In this document: positions 12,281 through 25,350 of the stretch, piece after piece
How positions within the stretch are numbered: the first letter of the stretch is position 1
Layout: every line of letters begins with the position of its first letter
Source: Aphis gossypii
Taxonomy: Eukaryota; Arthropoda; Insecta; Hemiptera; Aphididae
DNA length: 64,000 bases
Assembly (NCBI RefSeq): GCF_020184175.1
Contig: NC_065530.1
Location: 82,747,260 to 82,811,259, forward strand
Direction: 5' to 3'
Translations under genes and position numbers: made by a program
The notes under the pieces: model-generated
Databases searched by the model: none
Seen by the model: only the letters and a program-made list of their open reading frames with translations
Told to the model about the DNA's origin: nothing

Positions 12281-15080
12281 CTTAGAGGAGGGGAGTGCAG
12301 GTTATTCGACTATTCGGACTGAGACAAATTGTTATTATCCTTTATCGACGACGTATTTGGCATGTAAAGTGGAAAGTAAATGTGCTCTTGTATAGAAAAA
12401 AAAACAAAAAAAGTGTTAATGGCGTGGAATTTTACATTGTCGATAACCCGTTTGTATCGACGACGACTACAGCGGTTGGACAATAAATATTACTCTAATA
12501 AATAGGTATAATCGTTCCCATATGTACGCAATTATATATATATATTCGCGTGTACATATCGAATAAACCCTGTTGAATGAGTAACCATACTAACCATACG
12601 AAACTGCATTCTTATCGCCGAATTCGGATTAAGGAGAACGTTTATAATTATTTATGTAATATAATATTATATGTATTACAATGTATAAATTCCGTATTGA
12701 TAATAATTATTAATTGGTACGTCTAATGATATATTTTTATGTTTTTTACGCAATATAATATAATATGAACTTTGTGGCATGTTTTGCGGTCGTTGTCAAA
12801 GACCAAAGTTGCTATAATATTATTATAAATGATATAATGTATAATGTATTATTATTATGCGTGTGCTGACCTGCAGGATCACGCTATTCACCACCGTTTG
12901 ATACGAGTCGAGCTAGAATGTCGTTTTCTCTGTTTTTCCATCTTTGCCGCGATCTATGAAATGATTTTACGCCAGTAGTGTATAGATAGGTATTGTATGT
13001 AATGATAGTATTGATATGAGAAAATTTACGTACATTCGAATATTATATTTCATTTTATTTAACTTCGGAGGCGATAGTTTTGAATATACCTATACCTATT
13101 ATATTTATATATATATGAATAAACCGTATCCGTATTGTAGAGATTGCAACGTTATTGTGTAGTTTTCATGTTTCTATATGACTATATGTATTATATACGC
13201 ATTGTTGTATGCGTTAAAAACAATAGCGTGCAACAGTTCTTATAACATGAATTAGGTACTTACGCGCATCGATTGAGTTCTAGGAAAAAAAGCAATAATA
13301 TTATGCTTTATGAAACGTATATACGTCATTTTTTCCTGGTGACGTGCTTAAAATTTTTAAATTATGAGAGGGGGGTTAAACGGTTAATAGATATATCACA
13401 TTATTACCTTTTGTAGTACATTTACCAGCATAATATATGGCACATTTTTCTGCTATTTTACCTGTTATTATTTTTGTTTGTTTTGTTTAAACGTCGTAAG
13501 CGAGCGTTCCAAATCTTTCGAGTAGTCACATCCATCGATTGGCCATTTAATCCAGATATACTTCGGTTGTGGCGAGTCTATATGACATTAATACTGAACG
13601 TATTAACCGGGGAATAAGGATAGCAGAAGATAACTCGACACTCGAGAATCGTAGAAATAATATGAATAGGTAGTATATATACTCGTATATACGATTAAAA
13701 TTAAGATAATGATTTCGTCACATATTTATTATTTTTCATAATAATTATTATAACAATATTATACGTACGTGTATATAACCTTCACGCGCGCATATTTACC
13801 TATTTCATAATATGTACTGTGTAATTTTTGTTTTTTTTTTTTAACTTTTATCTACCATAATAAATATTATGGTAGTATAAATTACATAATAACATTTTTT
13901 ATATGTTTACTTTACTCATTGAACCCTATTGCAGTTTATCGTCTCGAGTAATCAGATATACTTAAGGACATGCGGATACGAATTGAACACGAATAATGGA
14001 TTAGGTATACAGAAATATCGGCAACGAGGCGTGTATTTTGTACATATATTAATTTATTATCAAGCACCTATTATCTATACACGCGAGTATTTTTGAATTC
14101 CACAAATTTCTTCCGCTGTGTATCCTTCTTTGATTTTCCTATACATAAATGGAATCAAATTTCACTAGCTATAAAGAGTTGCTTTTAACGTGTGATTATT
14201 CGAATACATATATACGTTCATTAGTATAGGTGTAAATCTTCATTCTACACTCACACATAATATATAAAAACAAATAAAAACAATGTTCTATCAAAAATTA
14301 TCTATACGATGTAATTTTACTTTTAACCGTTTAGCAGTAGAAATATTATTCATGTATTGTGGGTTTATAAATTTAGGCATACAGAAAAAATAATACTTCC
14401 ATACTTTTAAATGATAAGTTCTCGTAATGTACATACAGTTATTTACTTCAATCTTAATTTAAAATGTACTATATAATATAGCCTGCAATTTAGGTTATTA
14501 AAAAAAAAAATCACAGTAAAAGATGAAATGATTATAACTGTTAATGAATTTTAATATGTTTAATACTTTTAATGTAAAATATATTATAATATACAATTAT
14601 AATTTTTTGATTTCAATTGATCATGTCTCATACCATCGTATAGTAAAAATATATATTGACTACGTCTGAGAAAAACCATGTAAATAATATGCACCTTATT
14701 GTGATTTTCGGATCTGTTGTTTTTATTTTCATTTGATTAACAATATTTTCATTTGTGATTTGAAAGTCAAAAAGTTTTTTTTTTTGTATAATAAAAAAAC
14801 ATATTTAACGTATCTTGTTAAATTGTTTGATCTCTTAAAGTTTTTATCATAACACCGCAATATAATTATAGCCTATAGGCATCCTGTTTACAGTATAATA
14901 TTATACATAAAATTATATAGCGTTATTCGCCAGAGAAACGGTGATAGTCAAAAATGTTTTATACTTATGTGTTTATACCTTATAAATTATAAACGGTATA
15001 TATTGTGATAATAATAACATATAATATTATATACACCGCGATATTACTGATGAAGGAAGTAAGTACCTATACAGTAAACT
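12281..15080. other. Mixed A+T-rich stretch with small CpG-richer patches
   Basis: Alternates between A+T-rich DNA and short CpG-containing patches (about 12290-12480, 12880-12960, 13490-13640). The open frame at 12295-12486 starts in a G-rich leader but crosses a poly-A tract, and its product is unrecognised. No RNA gene or element was identified. Confidence 0.6.
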
Positions 15081-18080
15081 TGTGTTAACTATTAGTTTGG
15101 TCATGTTTAGACTGGGTTACCAGATGAAGATTAACTTTTTTCAAATTAAATTCTACACAAATGTGTCTGACCCTTCGCCGCGGTGATTGCTTAGAAAACC
15201 TATGCTCTCGATTGCTGGAGAGGAAAACCGCACCTTCGGAGTTAATTGGAACACTGTCAAAAATACGAAACCACACGGATTGGCACCAAATTACCAGGGT
15301 AGTCTTTTATTTTTTTTTTTGGCATGGTTTCCGATTGGATTTCGGATTTGTACACGAGGCTAACATATTATATTATTACCGTCTAGTGGAATTAAAACCC
15401 TTATACGGGGGACCGGTAGGTATATGGTCGTCTCGAGGCCGAACGTATAGTAGTTGTAAAGTATTTATACACGATATGTACATTACGGTATTTTACATAA
15501 TAATAAATAATAATACATAATATTTCATCTGTACTACAGTATGTATTTGGCGCATATATTGAAAGATAAAGTAGGTATGCGTCGTGTTGCAGTCATATAT
15601 TTGTATACCTACTTATGCCGTATGTATACTGTGTACTTATTATATATGTGTTGAACGGAACTGCACCACGAAGGGTCATTCGGCACTCAACAGTATATTA
15701 TAATATACAAATATTGAAATAGCCAATCGAAAGAGTGAGAGATTATACTTTGCCGATGTTTGCGTCGGCATTTGAATGGGAAAGTCCGTCGTAAAATGTG
15801 TTATTTTTACCCTTCGAAGAGATCCAGTGTATGAAAAAAAAATAAAAAAAAAAATGACCAATGGACACACACGAGGTCCAACAATAACATATTGTCCGGC
15901 GATTAAGGTCGCTTTTAGAGTGGGTTTTTACGAGGGCAAAAATTGTCCACAATCCCCTATTCCTATAGTCCGCATCCCCGTCCGCCGTGTTTATTCGAAC
16001 CCGTAAAAAGGCGAAATGCTTGACCATTTTTACACACAATAAGGCGTCCCCGAATTTATTTTTATCGTCTACAAAAAGCTGCTTTTTATTACGACCTTAT
16101 ATATTTATATTTACTCGTATTATATCGGAATATCGTTTCGTTTCGGACTCTCGGATATTATTATTTATTTTTCATTTTTTTTCAAGCCATTATATTATAC
16201 TACATCCAGTGATTTAAAAAATAAAAGTGACCGTTTTCTTTTTAATATCGAAACTGTTTCAATCACTTTATAATATATTATATACATTATACATATATAC
16301 ATATATCTACTCCCTATTCTTAACCGTATACAGTTATTTTACCATGTGTTCTCTTTTTTTTTTTTTCAATTGCCGGCCCGATATATATATTTTAAAGTTT
16401 TTATAGGAGGGTCAATCGTAAATCATACAAATGTTTTCACTGCAGGATTCATATTGAAAACATTATTCTGCACTTCGACGACATTAACCCATCTGACGAT
16501 TCCTAATGTTAACACGACAACGACGAACACACACGATCGAACCAATGACACGCTGCACTGCTGCAGAGTCACAATAGAAGCATAAAATTGAAACGGTTGA
16601 TATGAACCATAAACATATAATTTACCATCACACTGTCGTCTAAACATAGTTTTCGTTTTTAATGAATTTATTTTATCGTAGGAAATAATAAAATCTCGAC
16701 CGGAATAATTTAAAAAAAAAAAAAAAATTATTTCTTCAATCACACACAGCCGCTGTCTCGTAAAGCTGTTAACACTTTTTATGGAACTAAATGGACTTAT
16801 TACGAACTCTGTTTTCCCGGTCGTGTTTATTATCGCTAGTCGTATAATATTATTATTAAACATTTTATACCTACTTCCACCGAATAACATTGATTGGTAG
16901 ACGACAGAATGGTCTAAAATGTATATATTAAACTACATAAATTATTATATTATAGTATCTATTCGTATTATGTAACGCGATTAAAACAATATAAAGTCAT
17001 GATTCATAGGATTATTTAAATTTAAATATAACCGCTTTTTATTGTCATTCGTACCAGTAGGTAATGTAGGTACACGTCATGACTACTTACACGGTTATAT
17101 ACTTAAATATTGTAGATAAATATTGAGTGTTAATATTTTTAATAGAAAATACGTGTCAAATGCGTTAGGTTAATTAAGCAGTTTATTTTATACAAAATAT
17201 ATTACAATTTTATAGTTTATTTACCTATAACCTACATCAATATTTATTTTTGCAGTTTTACCACTTCGTGACTGTGTTGGAGTCTTGCACAGGTATCTAC
17301 ACAAATGTTATGTAAATTATAATAACATAATGATGTACAATGTTGTAATTTATAACTATTCAAATAATCGTTTATCTACCGGCTACCGGTTTAAATTGAA
17401 CGCAGTGAACTAAAGTAAAAAACGAAAAAAGGACGCTATATAAAGAACTAAGTTTAGCGGCGTGTTTTAAAGTTTTTCGACTTTTACATTGTCTAAGCAT
17501 TTACGGCCGTAGCTCGGACTATTGTGTTTGAAAATATTTCGCGCAAACTATATATATATATATATTATTATTATTATAAAGTGTTTTCAGTGCGAAAACA
17601 AGACTTCTGTTGTTGCGATCAGTTATATACATATTATACGAATACGAGACTATAGGAAGAAGCAAAAAAAATCGTTTTCGAAAAAGAAAGAAAATATGAA
17701 CACAATGTCTTTGTTAAACATCTGCACAGCACCGTCTGGAAATACGCGCGCGCGCGTTCTCGAGAACCCGTTTGAATATTTTCATAGTTATTATTGTTTG
17801 TGACAAAAAACTCGGTGCCCGGGCTACCGGGTTAAGATTTATCGTTTTCAGCTACCGAAATATATCTGCCCGCTTAAATATTTCCATTTAGGCTCACTAC
17901 AGGTGTATAATAATATGATATATATTATATAATAACGTAGTAAAATATTATAGCGAACACGAAAAGAGTGGACAAAAAAAAAAAGGTAACAATAATTGCC
18001 AACTCCGGACAATAGGATCGCGCGAATAGTTATACACGCAGCGATCATATTTTACGTAAGCTTCCACACAGTTATATACG

Positions 18081-18105
18081 TTATTATTATTATTATTATT
18101 ATTAT
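18081..18105 (+). repeat. (TTA)n microsatellite
   Basis: About eight perfect TTA units. On the minus strand it gives an Asn run in one open frame, which is a translation artefact. Confidence 0.9.
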
Positions 18106-18534
18106 GCAGCACCACAGGCGTATATTTGTGTGTGGTGTTTTTAAATGACGTCTGGCGGTGGTTTGTGCGGCGGCGGCGACGGGGAGGGTAGGGGTCGACT
18201 ACATATCTGACATAAATATATAATTCACGACTTTGCACGACGTTATTGTTATCACAGTGTATGTGTGTGTTTAACCTATGCGCGCGACCGGGAAAAAAAA
18301 ATGTGCGATGCGAAAAAAAAAATATTACACACACACACACATCTATGTAGCAGCAGTATGTATATAATAGTAGTACACGATGATATAGGTATAAAATTGA
18401 AAAATATATATGACCGGGACACCTCGTTGTCGCGCCCGAAGATTAGATCCGAACACACGTTTCCGTGAATTTATTATTCCATTGTGTCAAAAATCCTCAA
18501 AAGCCTCCGCTCGCGACACCGTACCTATGCGCTA

Positions 18535-18554
18535 GCTGCTGCTGCTGCTGCTGC
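18535..18554 (+). repeat. (GCT)n microsatellite
   Basis: More than six GCT units within a G+C-rich patch. In one forward frame it reads as a Cys run, which argues against coding in that frame. Confidence 0.85.
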
Positions 18555-19160
18555 GGGTCAAACGGGGCGGCTTCGTCGGGTTCCTTCCTCGTTCGTGAGC
18601 GCGTTCGATTCGTGTTTTATTCGTTTATAATATATGTGAATGTTTATTTTTTTTCCACACATAATATAGGTAAGAATTTTTTTTTCTCTCTGCCGGCTCG
18701 GTACCGACGGCAGAGAATTCGACCGAAACATTGGTGGTTTTTTTTCTTCTCATACATAAATACACCTAAATACACTGCAGATATAGGCGTTGTGCGCTCG
18801 CTCACGACAATTGTAATTTTCCGTCGCCTATCGGCCGGTTAACGCGTGTACGGTGTACGGCGGCGCATATATTATATTATTGTGTGTATTAAAATTCCTT
18901 TCGGACGGTTTATTAACGCAATTAAAACAAATTATCACCGATAAAAGTACATTAAATTACAAAGAAACAACGAGAACAATAACGAACGATAAGAAGTGCG
19001 TATTTTTTTTATTTTTTTTTCATTATTGCGAATAGGTACCTATAATATAGAGGCCCCGTGTATATATTATTAGTGTATAAATGCGTACAGGTGCGCGAAG
19101 ACTTCTTTGTCGATAACGTTTTTGCGACCGTATTATAATACATTATGTTATATCGACTCG

Positions 19161-20810
19161 AGTTGTCGACACGACTACACGCTTATATACATACTATTTT
19201 ACATTTGATAAAATTTTATCTACAATGTACTACAAATATATCAACCATAATTTTATTATAATGTAGGCACCGCCAACGGTTTAATTAATCAGAATTAATA
19301 TTTAATTAAATTTAATCACGGATCGTTCCAATTTCTAATTTTGTATGACTCTTTCACTCGTTTTAAAGTAAATCGTATACCTATCAAACATTAATATGAT
19401 TTACTTTTGTCGATTTGTTAGCCCAATTGTAATAATATTTATTAACGTTGTCTAATGTAATATATACTTGTGTACCTATAAATATTTAAGTACAATATAC
19501 ATATTATTATTTATCATTTATAGAAGAGAATAAGAGGCAGATACCATTAATTTATTATGTTATTGCATTTGAGGACTTGATTATCTGTATTTATTTATGT
19601 TTTTTAGACGTATATAATAATATATTACTGTAAAATTGAATTATTAAAAAAAACTCCATAATAATATTATATTAGATAACTTAAAATTTAATAATATATA
19701 CATTTTACAGAAAACACACAGGATTGATTCAACTAAACTGAAATTTTCTATGGTGAAAAAAAACTAAAATATAATGCACTGGTATTCCAATTATAAAATA
19801 TCGCCATAATCATATTATGTGGTTATTTCCTTTTGATTTTAATGCTGAAAAGTACAAATATGTACCTATTAATTATTATATAACAGATGATGTTTTTTCG
19901 TTTCAATTTTATGAAGTATAGATACTTACGAAATGAATACAAAACAATTTAACTATATTGTTCAGATAAGTTTAACACATTTCTGAAGTTTCAACGTTCT
20001 TAAAGTGTCTCAAAACGTGTTTTTTTTTTTATAATTTTATATTGTGTAATACAATATACTATAGATGTACTTATTGTAAAAAATGTATTAAACTTCGTTC
20101 AAGGTTAAGTCCTGGACCCTGTAGGGTGTAGGTAGATACTTAACTGGTGTAGAACTTCGTATTGCCACAACAGTTCCCATACTTTTTTTACTGACTTGCC
20201 ATACATCTACGTACGCATATACGCGTTAAACAGGTTTCTGTATAAAAAACAACTTTAAAGTTTAGATAATCAACGTATATTATATAAACTTGTAGATTTA
20301 GAATTTTTAGACTATTATTGGTCAGTGGAGCATGTTTAATAGCTAACAAATAATTATATTTTCATCTTTGCATAGAACTTACAATTTAGTGTTTCGTAGA
20401 TATATATGATAAATCATCTTTATCGAAAGTAATCCGCATGATATAATAATAAATATTGTTGTCAGTTATACATTTTCATGTGTCATCGCTCATCGCGCAA
20501 AATTAACTAAAATTTTTTATTCAATCCAGCAGTAGAAATAATACACTACTAATAATGTATCGATAAATGCAAATTAAATAGGTATTGGTAAATAATATGA
20601 TGCAGACACGAATTTAGTAAAGTGAATGAGTGGTTTCTTTTTGAGGATGTTTGAATTGGACTAAGTTTGGATATAACTACAGCACGACGGATGTTTAATC
20701 AATAGTTTAATACGCATCAAATTTGAATATCATGCATTTTAAAATCAAATGATTATAAAGTGAGATTATCTGAATTTTAGGTGTGTAAACTTATAGTATA
20801 AAATATAATA
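19161..20810. other. A+T-rich non-coding stretch
   Basis: A+T-rich plain with no coding signal. A short inverted repeat (GTTAAGT ... ACTTAAC) brackets 20104-20144. Nothing else is assignable. Confidence 0.65.
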
Positions 20811-21570
20811 CGTGGACGAAGATTGAGGGATGCTAGGAAGTGCTTAGCCTTCTCAAAAACATTGAAAACCCTCAAAAAATATTGATCTTTTTTTAAAGTG
20901 TAAAATACTTATTTTACAACAGTTGTCAAAATCTTGTAATTTAGAAACATTTTTTCCCCTAAAATTTTATTAATACATAAAATAATAGTTTTTATTCTTA
21001 AACGTCAAGACTCAAGACAAGTGTTGAGTATATAACATACTAACATTTTATTAATAGGTACGTGAAAATATTGTAAGATCATTTTTTAGAAATATTTTTA
21101 TTAGGAAGTTAAGTAAATGAAATTAAATATCAAACTGCACAAAAAGCATTAATCAAAAGTGTATTCCCCAGTTTATATAAACTTATTCAAGTAGCCATTT
21201 CTTTACCTATTGTGTCAGCTGTGTGTGAGAGAAGCTTTTCAGCTATGCGTAAGATAAAGGCATAGCTAGGTACTCATTTGTATATTGTAAGACCGTTTTA
21301 TAACTCGACAATTTTGTGCATAGAAAAAGATATAATAATTGATATTTAAAATGTTGCTACATCTTGTTGCTACATTTTTCATCTAAAAAAAGACGTATTG
21401 CTTTAAAAAATAACATTTATTTAAGTTGTAATATGTATATGTAATGATTTTAATAAATATTATTTAATTTAAATTATTTTCCATGTATGTAAGAGGGGGG
21501 AAATACTGAGAAAATTATTTTAACTCTCCCCCAACAGCCTCAAAAAGTCAAATCTTTGCCTATAGCAATG
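20811..21570 (+). mobile_element. Decayed hAT-family DNA transposon
   Basis: The left end reads GTGGACGAAGATTGAGGG and continues into a G-rich then C-rich stretch ending CCTTCTCAAAA, like the CAGTGGCG-type ends of many animal hAT elements. The right end has a C-rich tract and then AATCTTTGCCTATAGCAATG, whose reverse complement CATTGCTATAGGCAAAGATT partly matches the left end. Between them lies only the last part of a transposase frame (21122-21349), so most of the gene is gone. I did not see a convincing 8-bp target duplication, and the outer limits are approximate. The element cannot be autonomous. Confidence 0.6.
21122..21349 (+). pseudogene. hAT transposase C-terminal dimerisation domain, broken
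   Basis: One forward frame keeps the signature of the hAT C-terminal dimerisation region. Residues ISLPIVSAVCERSFSAMRKI are followed, after an internal stop (TAG at 21263), by an in-frame ILCIEKDIIID block. This order, Ser/Ala-Cys-Glu-Arg-Ser-Phe-Ser and then an Ile-Glu-Lys-Asp block about 35 residues later, is characteristic of the family. The domain helps transposase subunits associate. The internal stop, the lack of a start codon and the absence of the zinc-finger and catalytic regions show that it is dead. The frame ends at a TAA right after the conserved block, which probably is the original terminus. Confidence 0.8.
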
Positions 21571-24257
21571 TATTCAATCAAAAAAATTAACAACTAATGA
21601 ATTTATCATATATATATATATAAACAGTAATTCTAACAGTTTATAGGTTCCTTTATCTCTTCCGATAAATGCAGCCTTGATTATAAATTTAAAACTAAAA
21701 AATGCTTAGTTTCCTGTAAAATTGTTTACGGTAAAAATTATGCATAGTGTAAAATACACATATAAATTTAAAATATCTCAAGTATTTAAAACTGCTGTCG
21801 AACCATTTATTACAAAGTTCAAAATGCGTATCAAATTCAATACATGGTTCATTCTTATAAAATATGATGTATTGATGTTTAATGACTAATTTGGAGAATG
21901 ACGATAAAGTGAGTATCAGAGTTGCAAAAGTTGTATCATTGAGGTATTAAAAACATTCAGAATTTATCGTCCAGCGATTATCGGGAAAATAAAAAAAAGT
22001 GTTTTGAGAGTTAAGTGCTAGCAGAATATACTTACAAAAAAAAAAAAAAAACACTATTAACGTTGAAATGTTTTATTAAGTTCGAGTTCAGTAATGGATT
22101 TTGTCCATTGAATTTAAAACGTATCCGATTAAACAAGCGTCAGCGTAAAATTGTCGACTTTTTTCTTTTGCTTTTTTTAATTGCAAAAAAAAGGAGCATT
22201 TTATGCCTCCGCTTATTCGAGCATAAAACATTCAAAAGACCTTAAATTTTCGCCCCTTCCTCTTTTTTAGTTTAAAATGTGTTCGACGGGGCAAAAAAAA
22301 AACTGTCAACTTTTAATTCGGTATCGGTGTTTTATAATCTTAACGACCTTTTAATACAAACTTGAATAAAAGTTTTCCCAGAATGAAATTTGTGAATAAT
22401 GTATTAAAAAAGTAACTAAGGATAAATATGGTAATAATAAATGTATATTAAATGACTATACCTTTTTATCATTATTTTGGTTCTTAAATAAACAGCGACG
22501 TTAATATATTATATGTACTTTTTTTAGTATAAAATTATATGGCTTAAATTATATAAATTATCACAAGTTAATAAAAATTATGTTATCTACTTAAGACCAT
22601 CAATTTGTTAAACATAATATAAGTACTCTGAAACGATTTACTCAATAACAAAATTAAGCGTATCTAAATAAATAGTTTAATATTATTTATACTTGAACTT
22701 AATTTATAATGATTTATTTTTAAAAAAATTAATAAGACTATGTTTTAAATACAACATAACATTACCTATGTTTTACTTGAAATAGGGGAGGTCTAAAAAA
22801 GGGGGATTAAAACAATTTAAGCGCGTCTATGTATATTTTTTATCATTTGTTATTATTACTTATTTTATATTATGTATTCTAACTACACATATTTAAAAAA
22901 ATTCGAAGAAGTTATTAGATAACAATATTAACTCAATTTTTTTTATTCACCATCGTTTTACTTTTATTTAGAACCATTAATGGTTACCTAGTTAAACTGT
23001 ATATAAATTATATATATTCATTTTTAAATGACAGATGGTCGAAGACTCAATGGAATTCAGCTGGTCACTAACGTATAAGCGAAGGACGTTGGGTTGGTCT
23101 ATAATAATTTATATACGGACAGGTGTGATCAAATGTTGAAGTATAAAATAACAAAAGAGGGTTAAACAATCCGATTGTAAATTCAAAATTGTATCAAATT
23201 AATTAATGGGGAAAAAATTCGCATTTAAATGATAAAAATATATGAGTATTATCAAAACAGTTAGGTATTATGATTATTGTATAGTGATGTTTTACAAGGA
23301 TGGTTACTGGTTTTGTATCCATACAAATTATTCGATAAACGGATGTCAGCTATTATATATTTATATTAAAATTAGGTAAGTTAATATTTTTAGTTGTGCC
23401 GAATTAAATAATTTTGGTCGCTCCATTTATATTACAATTTATCTATTGCAGGTCGGCTAGTCGGTATAAGTACTAAACATTATATCCTATAAATTATTTA
23501 CTATTTTACACATTTATATATCTAATATCAAGACAAATGTGTCAGCTGTCGAGACACAAAAACACGAGAAGACGGTCCTTTAGCAGACGCTGAATGATGA
23601 TACCATCATTTAATCAAGACTTCGCTACAACTCGGAAGTACCTATAAATAAGTTTAGTTGCCTTTTTTTTTCTATATATTATTTGCGATCTTTTTGTATA
23701 AAACCATATACATAGTTATAACTACGCGAGTAGTTTAAATGGTTGACATAGTTATTGTATGGTTAATAATTAAAACATTTTTATGTTAATAAAATATATA
23801 GCAGTCTGTACAGTTTTGTGGATGTTGAATTTAGGTTTGTGGATTTTTTTTTTTTTTTTTTGGTTCCTGTATCAACTACAGTATAAGGAAATTTGTATAA
23901 CATTTTTAATTTCTAATTACAAAAATTCAACGCTCATTAAACTTTTAACTGCAAAACAATTCGAAAATATTCGTGATTTGGACAACTTTTGTCAAAACTC
24001 TATAATTTTAAATGTTTATTAATATAAACACGTCATATTGTAAAATCAATTTCGCCTCGCTCAAAGTCTAAACGGGGGAAGTAAATACAACCGCTCTGCT
24101 GTACAGTAGACGTAGAATGTAAGTACTCATTTGTTATCACTTATCAGTATCGCCGTATGATTTATCGCTGCAACGACTTGTCCACACAATGTATTGCATT
24201 CCGTGTTCCAAAGTTAAGATGACGACGATACTGTGTTGATAATAATATTATATTTAT
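21571..24257. other. A+T-rich non-coding stretch
   Basis: Long A+T-rich plain. A small imperfect hairpin (TTTTATGC ... GCATAAAA) lies at about 22199-22228 in a slightly less A+T-rich patch (22070-22340). Poly-A and poly-T runs occur near 22037-22051 and 23847-23862. Open frames at 22015-22245 and 23783-24022 cross these runs, and I do not recognise their products. Confidence 0.65.
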
Positions 24258-24476
24258 GGGGCATGGTTTGGCGTGGTGTTTGACCACAGTTACCGAATGG
24301 TGCTGCGGTCGAGCACCGTCCGACGTTGCTAGCTTCGGATGGGTGACCACCCTGGTTCTTATGTACAAAGTCATGTCCCACGTACGAACACGTGTTACAA
24401 AAACCAACGGAATAACCGTACTCTACTGTAGTACTGTAACAAAATGTCCCACAACTTATAGCCATTTGTTGCTGAC
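24258..24476 (+). mobile_element. 5S-rRNA-like SINE or 5S pseudogene
   Basis: A sharply bounded G+C-richer island in A+T-rich DNA. Its middle (24308-24355) resembles the 3' half of eukaryotic 5S rRNA: a GAGCACCGTCCG segment in the place of the A box, then TTGCTAGC, then CGGATGGGTGACCACC, which matches the C box and the loop after it. These are the internal RNA polymerase III promoter boxes of 5S genes. The first 50 bases and the last 120 do not match 5S rRNA, so this is not a 5S gene. A SINE3-type element with a 5S-derived head, or a rearranged pseudogene, fits best. There is no clear poly-A tail. Open frames across it on both strands are by-products of its higher G+C content. Confidence 0.5.
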
Positions 24477-25350
24477 GTTTAATTAATAGAAAATAGTATT
24501 ATATATAATTATTTCGTTTGACCCGTTGTAACAGATGATAGAACTTCGGTATACTTTATACTCAATGGCTGCGAACATACATCAATAGATAAACTATCGA
24601 TATAAGAGCGATCGGTGTTTAATTTTAAAAACTAATAATTACATTCGAGTAAATTGCCTCATTCGCTCGCCGTTTTAAATATTTTATCGCGACGACAAAA
24701 CTTCAAAACATAATAATATAATATATACTTTGAAACTATACAATATATAGTGACGATCGAGCTTATTAGGTTTTAGACGTTTAGACGTTACTAAATTTGA
24801 CGTAATCCGTTTTTAATCTATAATACCTTCTCATATAATGAGCGCAATGATAGATTATCTACATAAATATATTAAATATAATTCCAAATTTCAAGAAATA
24901 GTATTTTTCGTTTTTTAGTATTAATCACACCTATTTAAGTATAAATCGCTTAATATAATAATTTTAATTATTTCAGATATAAATAGATTTTTGATGTGCA
25001 CATCGATAACTAAATCTTACTGTTTTGACTGAAAACTTTAAAACTTAAAAGTTTTTGATCCAATACTAAATTTCGGTGTATGAATATTAATATATCTTTG
25101 TGTAGGATTAAATCGTTAAGAATTTGTATTGAACGAAATAAGACTATATTATTTAACTATCTGCTATATTTAAATCTACTATTTTTTTTGCGATTGACGA
25201 TAGACACATTTTTTTATCGTCAATTATATTATGCTATGTAGTAGTGTACAATAAATAATGTATAAGTATTAAACAGCGACTTAAGTTTCTTTTATTTTGT
25301 ATATATTGTTTAAAACTGCACTGTCATAAATGATTTTATCAGTATATAAT
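24477..25350. other. A+T-rich non-coding stretch
   Basis: A+T-rich DNA with occasional CG words near 24660-24790. No gene, RNA or transposon signature was identified. Confidence 0.65.

Larger units (their letters stand above)
15081..19160. other. CpG-rich, microsatellite-dense block
   Basis: A second long CpG-rich block. It contains (TTA)n at 18081-18105, (CA)n at 18327-18341, (GCT)n at 18535-18554 and many poly-A/T runs. The longest open frame, 155 codons on the minus strand at 16423-16890, crosses a poly-A tract giving a run of Phe and has Val/Ile/Asn-rich ends with no recognisable domain; I treat it as a chance frame. The patch at 15160-15300 is less repetitive than its surroundings and could be an untranslated or coding exon, but no splice pair supports this. 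Confidence 0.5.

Noticed and set aside
16423..16890. 155-codon open frame, minus strand
   Set aside because: It crosses a poly-A tract and has Ile/Asn/Val-biased ends with no recognisable family or splice context.
24162..24486. Three overlapping open frames over the 5S-like unit
   Set aside because: They lie on both strands over a G+C-richer non-coding repeat; the 5S-like signal explains the region better.
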